Positions 14,413 through 23,249 of a stretch of 38,502 nt of DNA are shown piece by piece. The stretch's first letter is position 1; each line of letters opens with the position of its first letter. The notes below the pieces were generated by a model, which was not told the DNA's origin, searched no databases, and saw nothing but the letters and a program-made list of their open reading frames with translations. Made by a program: the position numbers and the translations under genes. This DNA is from Bacillota bacterium. Its GTDB lineage: Bacteria; Bacillota; Limnochordia; Limnochordales; DUMU01. The DNA lies in the NCBI GenBank assembly GCA_012839805.1, contig DUMU01000049.1, forward strand, positions 1-38,502, in the 5' to 3' direction.

Positions 14413-14793
14413 TTAGGGCCTGGCCCAACCGCCTCCCCTGCCCCCCCGCCGGGCGTCCATCTTTTTCCGGAGGTCGGCCTGTTTCTCTTCACTTTCCCGC
14501 AGGAAGCGTGCCAGGCGGTCCTCGAAGTGACGGCTCGGCGGTCGGCGACGCTCAGGTGGCGAACCGTTGGCCTGCCGGATCGACAACCCGATTTTCCCAT
14601 CCTGGACGTTGATTACTTTGACGCGGATAATGTCGTTTTCCTTTACGTAATCCCTGATATCCCTGACGTAAGCATCCGCTACCTCGGAAATGTGGACGAG
14701 GCCGGTCCTCCCGTCCTCTAGCTGGACAAAGGCACCAAAGTTCGTAATCCCGGTTACCTTGCCCTGAACAATGCTGCCGACCTCCAAAACCAT
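14413..14793 (-). CDS. yabR: S1 RNA-binding domain protein YabR
   Basis: A 126-residue protein with one S1/OB-fold domain at residues 3-72: EVGSIVQGKVTGITNFGAFVQL, GLVHISEVADAYV, VKENDIIRVKVINV and GKIGLSIRQ. This is the classic S1 pattern with the central FGAFV and LVHISE motifs. The remaining 50 residues are charged and end in a Gly/Arg-rich tail (RRGGRGGGW), probably adding non-specific RNA affinity. Size and motif match YabR, the general stress/RNA-binding protein that normally lies directly behind divIC. Here it is separated from divIC by the met unit and has acquired its own promoter. The ribosome site GGGGGAGG lies about 13 bases before the ATG, with an 18-base hairpin (CGGCAGGT, TT, ACCTGCCG paired arms at 14814-14831) directly upstream of it. 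Confidence 0.9.
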   Translation of the reverse strand: MVLEVGSIVQGKVTGITNFGAFVQLEDGRTGLVHISEVADAYVRDIRDYVKENDIIRVKVINVQDGKIGLSIRQANGSPPERRRPPSRHFEDRLARFLRESEEKQADLRKKMDARRGGRGGGWARP

Positions 14794-14846
14794 GCGGAAA
14801 CCTATTCCTCCCCCGGCAGGTTTACCTGCCGCTCGTATGCCAGTGT

Positions 14847-14875
14847 AGTATACAAGACGGCCACTTTTCTGTCAA
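14847..14875 (-). promoter_or_regulatory. Sigma-A promoter of yabR
   Basis: Minus strand: consensus TTGACA (14875-14870), a 17-base spacer and TATACT (14852-14847). It lies about 55 bases before the yabR ATG and is back-to-back with the met promoter 22 bases away. Confidence 0.88.
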
Positions 14876-14897
14876 CCAGCCGCAAGCCCTCCGGCCC

Positions 14898-14926
14898 TTG
14901 ACATCTCCCGGCGCCGCCCCTACAAT
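14898..14926 (+). promoter_or_regulatory. Sigma-A promoter of the met riboswitch/metYX unit
   Basis: Consensus TTGACA (14898-14903), a 17-base spacer and TACAAT (14921-14926), just upstream of the SAM-I aptamer. It is divergent from the yabR promoter. Confidence 0.9.
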
Positions 14927-14966
14927 ACGACCAACAACTGAATACGCGTATCGGTGGCGATTACGA

Positions 14967-15135
14967 CCTCGCATCGAGAGTGGCGGAGGGACTGGCCCGA
15001 TGAAGCCCGGCAACCGGCGGCCTGAAAGACCGCAGTGGTGCCAATTCCTGCAGGCGGCTCGCCTCCCGGTTCCCGCCTCGTCGAGCCGGATCGAGGGTGG
15101 GCACCGGGGGTAGAGTCGACCTGAGAGATGGGAGG
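14967..15135 (+). promoter_or_regulatory. SAM-I (S-box) riboswitch
   Basis: S-box core seen directly: GAGAGTGGCGGAGGGACTGG, then CCCGATGAAGCCCGGCAACC, the signature of P2/P3 and the S-adenosylmethionine pocket. A P1 helix can be drawn between CCTCGCATC (14967-14975) and GATGGGAGG (15127-15135), with one mismatch. A longer P3-P4 region lies between. S-adenosylmethionine binding is expected to favour the downstream terminator and so switch off metY-metX. The downstream genes, which are sulfhydrylase and homoserine acetyltransferase, are typical S-box targets. Confidence 0.95.
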
Positions 15136-15156
15136 GGAAGAAGCCCAGCAAGCTTT

Positions 15157-15185
15157 CGACCCCCTCATCGAGGGGGTTGTTTTTT
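15157..15185 (+). terminator. Riboswitch-controlled intrinsic terminator
   Basis: A stem ACCCCCTC / GAGGGGGT with a tiny ATC loop is followed by TTGTTTTTT. It lies 21 bases after the aptamer P1 and 150 bases before the metY start, the expected place for S-box attenuation. Confidence 0.92.
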
Positions 15186-15250
15186 ACCCTTCGACCCCGC
15201 TCGTACTCCCGCTCCCGATCTCCCGCCGGCCTTCGCCCGGCCTCCCGTGA

Positions 15251-16678
<1,428 letters not shown>

Positions 16679-16681
16679 GGG

Positions 16682-18172
16682 ATGCCGGGTCGAACTGTAA
16701 GTGCGCCGGGTGAACGTGAACAGGGTGCGCCGCGCCCGCCGGGTGGTCAACCGGGTGGACCGGATAAAATCACGTGGGAGGATACCCTCCCGCGAGAGTA
16801 TGAAACGGTGAAACTGACCGGAGAGGGGCCGTTCATCCTGGCTTCGGGGGAGACCCTGCCCGAAGTGGAACTGGCCTACGAAACCTGGGGGCGCCTCAAC
16901 GCAGAACGCGACAACGTAATCCTGGTCTGTCACGCCCTTACCGGGGACTCCCACGTGGCCTCCCACCCCGACCGCCGCGACTCTGTGCCTGGCTGGTGGG
17001 AGGAGATGGTCGGCCCCGGAAAGCCCCTCGACACCGGCAAGTACTTCGTGCTTTGCAGCAACGTGCTGGGCGGCTGTCGTGGGAGTACCGGTCCCCGCTC
17101 CCCGCACCCCCAGGACGGAAAACCCTACGGGCGCCGTTTTCCCGTGATCACGGTGCGTGACATGGTACGCGCCCAATACCGCCTCCTGCGCCACCTGGGT
17201 CTTCGCAGGATTCACCTGGTCATCGGGGGATCCCTCGGCGGCATGCAGGTGCTGGAATGGGCCGCCACCTACCCGCACCTGGTCGACGGCGCGCTGGTCA
17301 TCGCGGCTCCGGAACGAACCGGCGCCCAGGCCCTCGCCTACCACGCCACCCAGCGCCAGGCCATCCTCCTCGCCGGACCCCGCGAGGGTCTCGCCCTCGC
17401 CCGCATGCTGGGTATGATCACCTACCAGAGTTGGGAATCGATGGAACGCAAGTTCGGCCGGGAAGCCGGCGTCCCGGCGGAAAGCCCGGACCGCGAGGCC
17501 GGCGAGACCTACGGGCCCGTCTTCGCTCGTCCCTGGGAGCCGTTTTTCCAGGTCGAACACTACCTTCACTACCAGGGGCAAAAGCTGGTGGCCCGCTTCG
17601 CCGCGGACACGTACCTCTACCTATCGCGAGCCATGGACCTCCACGACATAGGATGGCGCCGGGGCGGGCTGCCCGCGGTGCTGCCTACCCTGACCATGCC
17701 GCTGCTCGTAGTGGGCATCTCCAGCGACATTTGTTTTCCAGCCCGCGAAGTGCGCCGGCTTCCCGAAGCGCTGGCCCGGCTCGGGCAGCCCGCCCGCTAC
17801 GTGGAAATCGACTCGCCTTGGGGGCACGATGCCTTCCTGGTTGAACCGGAAACGGTGGGCGCCATCGTTCGTGAGTTCTTGAATGAACTCGAGGCGGCCG
17901 GCCGTGCAACTACCGGCGTTTGGACCGGGTCCCAGGAGGCGGAAGCCGCTCGCGATAGGAAGGCTGATGGGAAGGCTAGTCGAGCGGCCGTTCCGGCGAC
18001 GGACGCTTTTCTACGTGGAAGGGATCTCCAGGCGGAACCGGTTTCGCCGGCACGAACCGCATTTCCCCGGGAAGCACCAAACCCAGCTCCCTCCGGGCTT
18101 CCTCTGCGATCACCGCGGGGTCGTTCCAGCGTTCCAGTTCACTCTCCAGCTGGTGTTGACGCAGGCGAGTGA
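16682..18172 (+). CDS. metX: Homoserine O-acetyltransferase with long C-terminal tail
   Basis: Alpha/beta-hydrolase-fold enzyme that transfers acetyl from acetyl-CoA to homoserine, providing the substrate for MetY. Seen: VCHALTGDSH; WWEEMVGPGKPLDT; SNVLGGCRGSTGP; the nucleophile elbow GGSLGGMQ (Ser184); GISSDICFP (Asp349); and PWGHDAFL (His382), giving the Ser-Asp-His triad. The first 30 residues are a Pro/Gly-rich extension. The conserved enzyme ends near residue 404; family members are usually 360-400 aa. The frame then stays open for about 92 more low-complexity residues, reading antisense across the 3' end of divIC by 197 bases. GGGGGG, 8 bases before the ATG, serves as ribosome site inside the metY end, implying translational coupling. 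Acetyl versus succinyl preference is inferred from the MetX-type sequence and from pairing with MetY. Confidence 0.94.
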   Translation: MPGRTVSAPGEREQGAPRPPGGQPGGPDKITWEDTLPREYETVKLTGEGPFILASGETLPEVELAYETWGRLNAERDNVILVCHALTGDSHVASHPDRRDSVPGWWEEMVGPGKPLDTGKYFVLCSNVLGGCRGSTGPRSPHPQDGKPYGRRFPVITVRDMVRAQYRLLRHLGLRRIHLVIGGSLGGMQVLEWAATYPHLVDGALVIAAPERTGAQALAYHATQRQAILLAGPREGLALARMLGMITYQSWESMERKFGREAGVPAESPDREAGETYGPVFARPWEPFFQVEHYLHYQGQKLVARFAADTYLYLSRAMDLHDIGWRRGGLPAVLPTLTMPLLVVGISSDICFPAREVRRLPEALARLGQPARYVEIDSPWGHDAFLVEPETVGAIVREFLNELEAAGRATTGVWTGSQEAEAARDRKADGKASRAAVPATDAFLRGRDLQAEPVSPARTAFPREAPNPAPSGLPLRSPRGRSSVPVHSPAGVDAGE

Positions 18173-18476
18173 CCTCTATCTCACGCTGGGTGGCCTCAAT
18201 GGCCCGGCCCAGTTGCCAGATCCGCCAGGTGGTGCGCGCAAAGGCAAAAACGACCGCCAAAAGTACGGCGGCGGCAAGGGTCTTAGCCAGACCCCAACGA
18301 CGGCGAGCGGCGGTACCCTGGCCGGACGCCGCGACGCCCGGCCTCTCGCGAGCGACCAGGCCCTGCTCCCGATGCCGCCGGGCCCGTGCCTTGGCCGATG
18401 CCGGCAGCGGTGGCCGGCGGCGATGCAAGCCGCCCCGTTGTGCCGGCCTCACCCGAGTTTCCCCCCTGACCACCAC
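17976..18476 (-). CDS. divIC: Septum formation initiator DivIC/FtsB family
   Basis: A 166-residue bitopic cell-division protein. A basic cytoplasmic N-terminus of about 63 residues precedes one membrane segment (LAKTLAAAVLLAVVFAFA, about 64-81). A coiled coil follows (IWQLGRAIEATQREIEVTRLR..LESELERW), then the family closing motif NDPAVIAEEARRELGLVLPGEMRFV. That order is the DivIC/FtsB fold, which partners FtsL and DivIB at the septum. Start codons are GTG GTG at 18476, with AGGG a few bases upstream; the N-terminal tail is longer and more basic than usual. Position after yabP-yabQ matches the Bacillus gene order. Its last 65 codons lie opposite the metX tail, a tail-to-tail overlap. Confidence 0.88.
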   Translation of the reverse strand: MVVRGETRVRPAQRGGLHRRRPPLPASAKARARRHREQGLVARERPGVAASGQGTAARRRWGLAKTLAAAVLLAVVFAFARTTWRIWQLGRAIEATQREIEVTRLRQHQLESELERWNDPAVIAEEARRELGLVLPGEMRFVPAKPVPPGDPFHVEKRPSPERPLD

Positions 18477-18512
18477 GCAACCCTGGACGGTTCCGCCCGG
18501 CGAAATACGGAA

Positions 18513-18986
18513 TCACCGATCTGCTTCTTCGGTTCGCCGGATCCGGCCCGATTCCTCCCCATCTTCGCCGGCCAGCCCCTGACCGCCCAACCAGCCTTGC
18601 TCCCGCCAGGGCGCAAGCCGCTCTAGCCCCGTCCCCACCGCCCGGGCCGCCGCTATTCCCGGGCCGCGGGTGGCACGCCCTACCCCTCGCCCGACCGCGA
18701 TGGCAGCCGCCAGGAAGGGCCGGGAGAGCCAGCGGAAATAGAGGAACGCCCCGAGGGCAATTCCTACTCCCACGTAAGCCCGGAGTTCGCCGCCGTTGAT
18801 CAGGAGCAAGCCGGTCAGGACCAGGGGCGTGAGGACCAGCCAGAACGCCAGGTCGCCGAGGAGAGTGCCCAGCCGCCCCGGGTGCAGCACCCGGCGGACC
18901 AGCCGGTAGAGGTCGACCGCGAGGCCGACTACTCCTCCCACCGCCATCGTTTCCGCTACGATGACGAACTCCTGGCTAACGTCCAC
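18513..18986 (-). CDS. yabQ: Spore cortex biosynthesis protein YabQ
   Basis: A 157-residue polytopic membrane protein. Three or four hydrophobic stretches are visible: FVIVAETMAVGGVVGLAVDLY (residues 7-27), LGDLAFWLVLTPLVLTGLLLIN (43-64) and LRAYVGVGIALGAFLYFRWLS (68-88), then a weaker fourth, followed by an amphipathic charged tail. The opening acidic/hydrophobic pattern with GxxxGLAVDLYR is characteristic of YabQ, which is required for cortex formation and is made in the mother cell under sigma-E in Bacillus. It lies 14 bases after yabP and 36 bases before divIC, the conserved order, so it is probably in the same transcript as yabP. Confidence 0.88.
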   Translation of the reverse strand: MDVSQEFVIVAETMAVGGVVGLAVDLYRLVRRVLHPGRLGTLLGDLAFWLVLTPLVLTGLLLINGGELRAYVGVGIALGAFLYFRWLSRPFLAAAIAVGRGVGRATRGPGIAAARAVGTGLERLAPWREQGWLGGQGLAGEDGEESGRIRRTEEADR

Positions 18987-19000
18987 GGGGCGCCTCCACG

Positions 19001-19333
19001 TTATCGGAACAAGCGGGCGAGAAACCCGCGAGCCTTCGGTTCACCACCCTGAGTTACATACTCAAGGCTCCTAATCAGGCCATTCACACTGAGAGTCGCC
19101 TTTTCTATGTTGAACTCCCGGATGTGCAACCCCTCCCCCCGCACCACGAGGATGCCTTCGGTGGTTTCCAGTGCTACCTCTTCGTCGTCGAAGCTTTCCA
19201 CATTGGTGACGCCTTCGATGGAAAGACTCTCCCGATTCCTCAGGGCCAATTGATGGCGAACCGCCCCAGGGGCAGAGGTGCCCGGACCGGGCGTCAACGT
19301 CATCCCCGGGTGCAGGTCCCGCAGGCCGGCCAT
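19001..19333 (-). CDS. yabP: Sporulation protein YabP
   Basis: A 110-residue beta-rich sporulation protein of the YabP/YqfC family. The family core is clear: LALRNRESLSIEGVTNVESFDDEEVALETTEGILVVRGEGLHI, followed by LSVNGLIRSLEYV. YabP is the mother-cell protein co-expressed with YabQ and localised to the spore surface. The start was set at ATG 19333 because AAGGAGG lies 9 bases upstream; a second ATG at 19339 overlaps that site, and the frame stays open to 19396. A 217-base gap, shared with the divergent HU gene, precedes it. In Bacillus the gene before yabP is the S4-domain yabO; here no S4 protein is present. Confidence 0.9.
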   Translation of the reverse strand: MAGLRDLHPGMTLTPGPGTSAPGAVRHQLALRNRESLSIEGVTNVESFDDEEVALETTEGILVVRGEGLHIREFNIEKATLSVNGLIRSLEYVTQGGEPKARGFLARLFR

Positions 19334-19488
19334 GCTCATCCTCCTCCTTCGTGCTCCCTTCCATCCTTCCATATATGAGTGAACGGGCACGTCCATACCG
19401 GCCCCCCTGCGGGCTTAGGGGGAAGGGCTGGCTAAAGGGAGAGGAAAGCGAGCAAAATAGGGAAACGCCGGGCGAAGCAGGAGGATGT

Positions 19489-19522
19489 AGGGAACGGCAA
19501 GCGAATAAATGGGGCGTTCCCT
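19489..19522. repeat. 8-bp inverted repeat upstream of HU gene
   Basis: AGGGAACG (19489-19496) and CGTTCCCT (19515-19522) are exact reverse complements 18 bases apart. They lie 28 bases before the HU ATG in the shared HU/yabP gap. It could be a 5'-leader hairpin or an operator. The AT-rich loop GCGAATAAAT may be part of a -10 box, but no matching -35 was found. Confidence 0.4.
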
Positions 19523-19549
19523 GTCAACCGGGAAGGGAGGTCTGTCTGC

Positions 19550-19828
19550 ATGAACAAGAGCGATCTGGTGGCCAAAGTCGCGGAGAAAACCAACATCACC
19601 AAGAAGCAGGCGGCAGACGTGGTCGACGCCGTCTTCGACTCGATCTCCGAGGCGCTCTCCAGCGGCGACAAGGTGACGCTGGTCGGCTTCGGCACCTTTG
19701 AGGTGCGCGAACGCAAGGCCCGGGCCGGTGTCAACCCGGCGACCCGCAAGCCGATCACGATACCTGCGAGCCGCGTCCCGGCCTTCAAGGCGGGCAAGGA
19801 GTTGAAGCAGACCGTCACGGGTTCGTGA
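19550..19828 (+). CDS. hup: DNA-binding protein HU
   Basis: A 92-residue histone-like HU/IHF-family protein that bends and compacts DNA as a dimer. It begins [20 protein letters not shown], then the helical dimer core ([13 protein letters not shown]), [19 protein letters not shown], and the beta-arm tip [19 protein letters not shown] with the DNA-intercalating Pro. It ends in the [11 protein letters not shown] helix. Length and motifs match HU rather than IHF. GGGAGG lies 9 bases before the ATG. It is the only plus-strand gene inside the minus-strand yab block, located between mazG and yabP where Bacillus carries the S4-domain gene yabO. Confidence 0.97.
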   Translation: MNKSDLVAKVAEKTNITKKQAADVVDAVFDSISEALSSGDKVTLVGFGTFEVRERKARAGVNPATRKPITIPASRVPAFKAGKELKQTVTGS

Positions 19829-19904
19829 GAGGTCTACCTATTGGCTTCTTTCTCCCCCGGCAGGCCTCGTCGAATCGCCGGCGGAGACGCAAGCGGTGCG
19901 AGTG

Positions 19905-20708
19905 TCAGTTTTCCGTGCTCGGCATAGAGGAGGGGGAAGTCCTGGCTTCCGCTGCCGCTTCCCCCGCTTCCCCCACCGCACCCGCCGGACGGTTCCGGGC
20001 CAGATCTGCCAGGAACCGCTTGACAGCGCGGTCGAGAGCCTCCTCGGCGTCGACCCCCAGGCGGCGAGCCAGGTCCACCGCGGCCAGGAGCAGGTCACCC
20101 ACCATGGCGCGGGCAGTCTGGCTGCCGACCGGCCGGCCCTCCCGCACCGCACCGGTCACCGCCTCGACCGCCTGCCTGAGACTTGACGCCGGCAGGAGCC
20201 GGTCGTCTATTCCGAAAGCAGCCGCCCGGCGGAGCATCTTCTGGGCGCGCATCAAGGCCGGCATGGCGCGGGGAAGGTCATCCTTCTTTTCCTCTGTTGT
20301 CTGTTCCTCTGTTTTCAACCGCTCCCAGTTGCGGACCACCGTCGCCGCATCACGCGCGATCAGTTCACCAAAGACGTGAGGGTGGCGCCGTATCAGCTTC
20401 TCCCGTAGCCCGATGGCTACGTCACCCAAGTCGAAGCGCCCCTCTTCCGCAGCTATCTGGGCGTGGAAGACGACTTGCAGCAAGAGATCCCCCAGCTCTT
20501 CCCGGAGGGCCCGGCTATCCCCCCGGTCGATAGCCTCCGCCACCTCGTAGGCTTCTTCCAGTAGGTAGGGCCGCAGGCTCGCATGGGTCTGTTCCCGGTC
20601 CCACGGACAGCCGCCCTCCCCCCGAAGCCTGGCCATGGTCTCCACCAACTGCTCGACGGCATCTCCAATTCTCACCAACTCTTCTCTCTCCTCCCCGATG
20701 CCGGTCAT
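19905..20708 (-). CDS. mazG: Nucleoside triphosphate pyrophosphohydrolase MazG
   Basis: A 267-residue all-alpha NTP pyrophosphohydrolase that hydrolyses (d)NTPs to monophosphate and pyrophosphate. The N-terminal MazG domain is intact: GCPWDREQTHASL, LLEEAYEVAEAI (Glu51, 52, 55) and EELGDLLLQVVFHA (Glu70, Glu71, Asp74) supply the metal-binding ExxE-ExxD set, followed by RRHPHVFG. The second domain is degenerate: its GDLLLAAVDLARRLGVD segment is recognisable, but the acidic residues normally just before GDLL are replaced by ARAMV. Activity therefore probably resides in the first domain. Bacillus YabN carries an additional N-terminal tetrapyrrole methylase-like domain that is absent here. It is placed 45 bases after yabM in the same direction. 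Confidence 0.92.
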   Translation of the reverse strand: MTGIGEEREELVRIGDAVEQLVETMARLRGEGGCPWDREQTHASLRPYLLEEAYEVAEAIDRGDSRALREELGDLLLQVVFHAQIAAEEGRFDLGDVAIGLREKLIRRHPHVFGELIARDAATVVRNWERLKTEEQTTEEKKDDLPRAMPALMRAQKMLRRAAAFGIDDRLLPASSLRQAVEAVTGAVREGRPVGSQTARAMVGDLLLAAVDLARRLGVDAEEALDRAVKRFLADLARNRPAGAVGEAGEAAAEARTSPSSMPSTEN

Positions 20709-20753
20709 GCCGGCGTGAGGACGCCGGGAACTCCCCCCAGCCGGGCGGCGAAG

Positions 20754-22484
20754 TCAAGCCGGCCGGCCCCGCAGCGCTTGCAGCCATCGCCGCTCATCAC
20801 TGCCCATGCCTCCCAGCAGGATCAGGGCAAGGAAATAGCTCACGACCCCCCCGGCCACCGCCGCGACACCGACCACGCCCGGCCACAGGGATTGCTGCCA
20901 AACCGCGGCCGCCACCACCCCGGCAAGCGGTGCGGGCACAGCCTCTCCGGCCGGAAGGGCGAGCAAGTATGGATGCAGCACGGACACGAAGACCGCCATG
21001 ATCCCGCTCGCGAGCAGCGGGCGTACCACCATCTCGGCAACCGAGACCGTCATACCCGTACGGCGAACCACCCACAGCAGGTTCAGCAGGGCGGCCACCA
21101 TCCAGGATACCGCCGCCGCTCCGCCGGCACCAACCAGCGCCCGCTCGCGGCCGGCTCTCGCTCCCACCCACCACCATACCAGGGCCATCTGCAGGATCCC
21201 GGCCAGCCCCAGGTGAACGGCGGGCCGGTATACCAGGCCGAGGCCCTGCAGGATACCGGTGGTGGCCTGAAAGAGTAAGGTGCCGGCGACACCGGGAGCC
21301 GCACTTCGCAGCGGGACCGCCACCCCAGGCAGGCCAAAGAGAAGGGAAGCCAGGGGTTCGGCCAGCACTGCCATCCCGGTCGCCGCCGGTACTCCCAGCA
21401 AAAACAGCAGCCTTACCGCCTGCTCGCTCCGGCGGGCAATGAAGCGGGCATGCCCGCCCGCCCGGTCCCGGGCCACCGCGGGCAGCAGAGCACTCCCCAG
21501 TGCATGAGAGATGAAGCCGGGCACCCCCACCATCCGCACGGCGAGACCGTACTGGCCGTAAAGCTCACGCACGGTCTCCACCGGGACACCGGCCCGCCGC
21601 AGCCGGTAAGGTATGGCGGTAGCTGCCGCGGCCTGAACTCCAGCGTTCACCAGGGCCAAGGCCACGCCGGCCGGGGCGTCGCGCCAGAGCTCGACCAGGG
21701 TGTGGCCGAGCCTGCGGTGGGGCCGCTGCGCTCCACCCCTCCGGCGCTGCGCCGTATCCCGTGACTGCCCGCCCCGGTCTACCGGCATCCCGGTGGTCCG
21801 GCCACGCCACAAAAGCGCGGTCCCGAGCAAGGCAAGGGCGGCCGCGCCGCCCGCGCTCGCCCCCAGAGCCGCCCCCCGTGCCCCCGGCCCGGGCCCGGCC
21901 GGAGCCCAGGCCGCCCCCAAGAGGAGCATCGTCCCGACTCGGAAAACTTGCTCGATTACCTCCGAGGCGGCGGTCACCCCGAGCGCCTGCCGTCCCTGGA
22001 AATACCCCCGCAAGACGGAGGCCATGGTAAGAAGAAAGACCGAAGGGGCGAAGGCCTTAATCACCTGTATGACGCCTTCGTCCCCCTGAAGCCTTCCCGC
22101 CACCGCCGGCCCGAGCCAGGCGAGGGCGAGCGCCCCCAAAAGGCCGGTGATCGATGCCATACCCATCGCTACCTGTAACAGCCGCTCTTCGCGTTCCCAT
22201 TCCCGCCGGCCGCGAGCCTCGGCCACCAGGCGGGCCAGGGCCACCTGCAGCCCGCCGCTGGCCAAAACCAGAAGCAGCCCCTGCCAGGCCGCGGCCATCT
22301 GCCAGAGACCCATTCCTGCCTCGCCGATCAGGCGGGGTAGGGGGATAAGGTAAAAGACGCCGAGAAAGCGGCTGAACCCCCCGGCTAAAGCCAGCAGAAG
22401 TGCCCCTCTGGCGAAACGGCTGGAGCCCGCGTCGAGACGGCCGGATTCCACGTCGTGCCTCACCCTTTCGACCCGACGTTTCAT
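20754..22484 (-). CDS. yabM: MOP-superfamily flippase, SpoVB/YabM type
   Basis: A 576-residue multi-spanning membrane protein of the polysaccharide/lipid-flippase (MATE-like, MurJ/SpoVB) superfamily. About 14 hydrophobic segments can be counted. The family N-terminal pattern is present: FARGALLLALAGGFSRFLGVFYLIPLPRLIG, followed by GLWQMAAAWQGLLLVLASGG and the motif FAPSVFLLTMASVLRGYFQGRQ. A second half begins GVPGFISHALGSALLPAVAR. Relatives carry lipid-linked wall precursors across the membrane, with SpoVB acting in spore cortex synthesis. The position between spoVT and mazG is that of yabM in Bacillus, which is why that symbol is given. A roughly 35-residue Gly/Arg-rich cytoplasmic loop (GQSRDTAQRRRGGAQRPHRR region) is unusual. 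An intrinsic terminator lies just upstream of its start, so it needs its own promoter. Confidence 0.87.
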   Translation of the reverse strand: MKRRVERVRHDVESGRLDAGSSRFARGALLLALAGGFSRFLGVFYLIPLPRLIGEAGMGLWQMAAAWQGLLLVLASGGLQVALARLVAEARGRREWEREERLLQVAMGMASITGLLGALALAWLGPAVAGRLQGDEGVIQVIKAFAPSVFLLTMASVLRGYFQGRQALGVTAASEVIEQVFRVGTMLLLGAAWAPAGPGPGARGAALGASAGGAAALALLGTALLWRGRTTGMPVDRGGQSRDTAQRRRGGAQRPHRRLGHTLVELWRDAPAGVALALVNAGVQAAAATAIPYRLRRAGVPVETVRELYGQYGLAVRMVGVPGFISHALGSALLPAVARDRAGGHARFIARRSEQAVRLLFLLGVPAATGMAVLAEPLASLLFGLPGVAVPLRSAAPGVAGTLLFQATTGILQGLGLVYRPAVHLGLAGILQMALVWWWVGARAGRERALVGAGGAAAVSWMVAALLNLLWVVRRTGMTVSVAEMVVRPLLASGIMAVFVSVLHPYLLALPAGEAVPAPLAGVVAAAVWQQSLWPGVVGVAAVAGGVVSYFLALILLGGMGSDERRWLQALRGRPA

Positions 22485-22506
22485 CCTACGCCGTTCGCGC
22501 CCCCAT

Positions 22507-22546
22507 AAGACGAAAGGGCGACCGGCTTGGCGCGTTCCGATCGCCC
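22507..22546 (-). terminator. Intrinsic terminator between spoVT and yabM
   Basis: On the minus strand GGGCGATCGG pairs with CCGGTCGCCC (one T-G pair) across an 11-base loop, followed by TTTCGTCTT. It lies about 90 bases after the spoVT stop and just before the yabM start. Confidence 0.7.
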
Positions 22547-22632
22547 TGCTCGCGCGCCCTGGCCTACTGCCTGGGCTTCCCGGTCGCCTCTACTTACGGA
22601 CCCGCCCGTTCCCTGAGGGGGCACCCCTTTGC

Positions 22633-23193
22633 CTACTGCTCCATCTGCTTGGCAAGGAAACCGGCGGCAGTCTCGACCAGCTTCAGCTCCACTTCGCCCA
22701 TACGACGCTCGGGGTCGTTCGTCCCCAGAATCACCGCTCCGATGGGGTCACCTTCGGCAACGATGGGAGCGATGACCTGGGAGGCAAAATCCCAGCGGCC
22801 TTCTTCCTCCTCGTCACCGGCCGCCGTCTCTCTGACCTCCCGGGATTCGGGAAGAATCAACGACTTGCGTTCCTCCATGCACCGTTCCACCACGGCCGGA
22901 ACCGCCTTGTCGACCCACTGCTTCTTTTCCGCCCCGGCTACCGAGACTACCACATCCCGGTCGCAAATGATGGCGACGTGCCCGGTAGTCTCATGGAGCG
23001 AGTCGGCATACTCCTGGGCGAAGTCGCCCAGTTCTCCGATAGGCGAGTATTTCTTCAGAATCACCTCGCCCTCCCGATCCACGAAGATCTCTAACGGATC
23101 TCCCTCCCGGATTCTCAGGGTTCGCCGGATCTCCTTTGGGATCACCACCCGGCCGAGATCATCGATGCGCCGCACGATACCAGTAGCCTTCAT
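22633..23193 (-). CDS. spoVT: Stage V sporulation transcription factor SpoVT
   Basis: A 186-residue regulator of late forespore genes. Residues 1-50 form an AbrB swapped-hairpin DNA-binding domain: MKATGIVRRIDDLGRVVIPK, then RTLRIREGDPLEIFVDREGEVILKKYSP. Residues 56-180 form a GAF-like sensor domain, with a charged EEEEEG loop in the middle and the closing segment GDPIGAVILGTNDPERRMGEVELKLVETAA. Length and domain order match SpoVT (178-185 aa) rather than short AbrB (about 95 aa). Ribosome site: AGGAAAGG near the ATG. In Bacillus it is expressed in the forespore under sigma-G, and a matching promoter is visible upstream. It ends in a terminator before yabM. Confidence 0.95.
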   Translation of the reverse strand: MKATGIVRRIDDLGRVVIPKEIRRTLRIREGDPLEIFVDREGEVILKKYSPIGELGDFAQEYADSLHETTGHVAIICDRDVVVSVAGAEKKQWVDKAVPAVVERCMEERKSLILPESREVRETAAGDEEEEGRWDFASQVIAPIVAEGDPIGAVILGTNDPERRMGEVELKLVETAAGFLAKQMEQ

Positions 23194-23249
23194 CCTTTCC
23201 TGCCCCCCTTTGGCCCGCTACTCCGTGCTCTTTGCATCCCTGGCAGGGT

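Noticed and set aside
19334-19420. Possible sigma-E promoter for yabP (GGTATGGA, 14 bases, CATATAT)
   Set aside because: The -10 is partial and the -35 matches the sigma-E pattern at too few positions to report as a site, although sigma-E control is expected from Bacillus.
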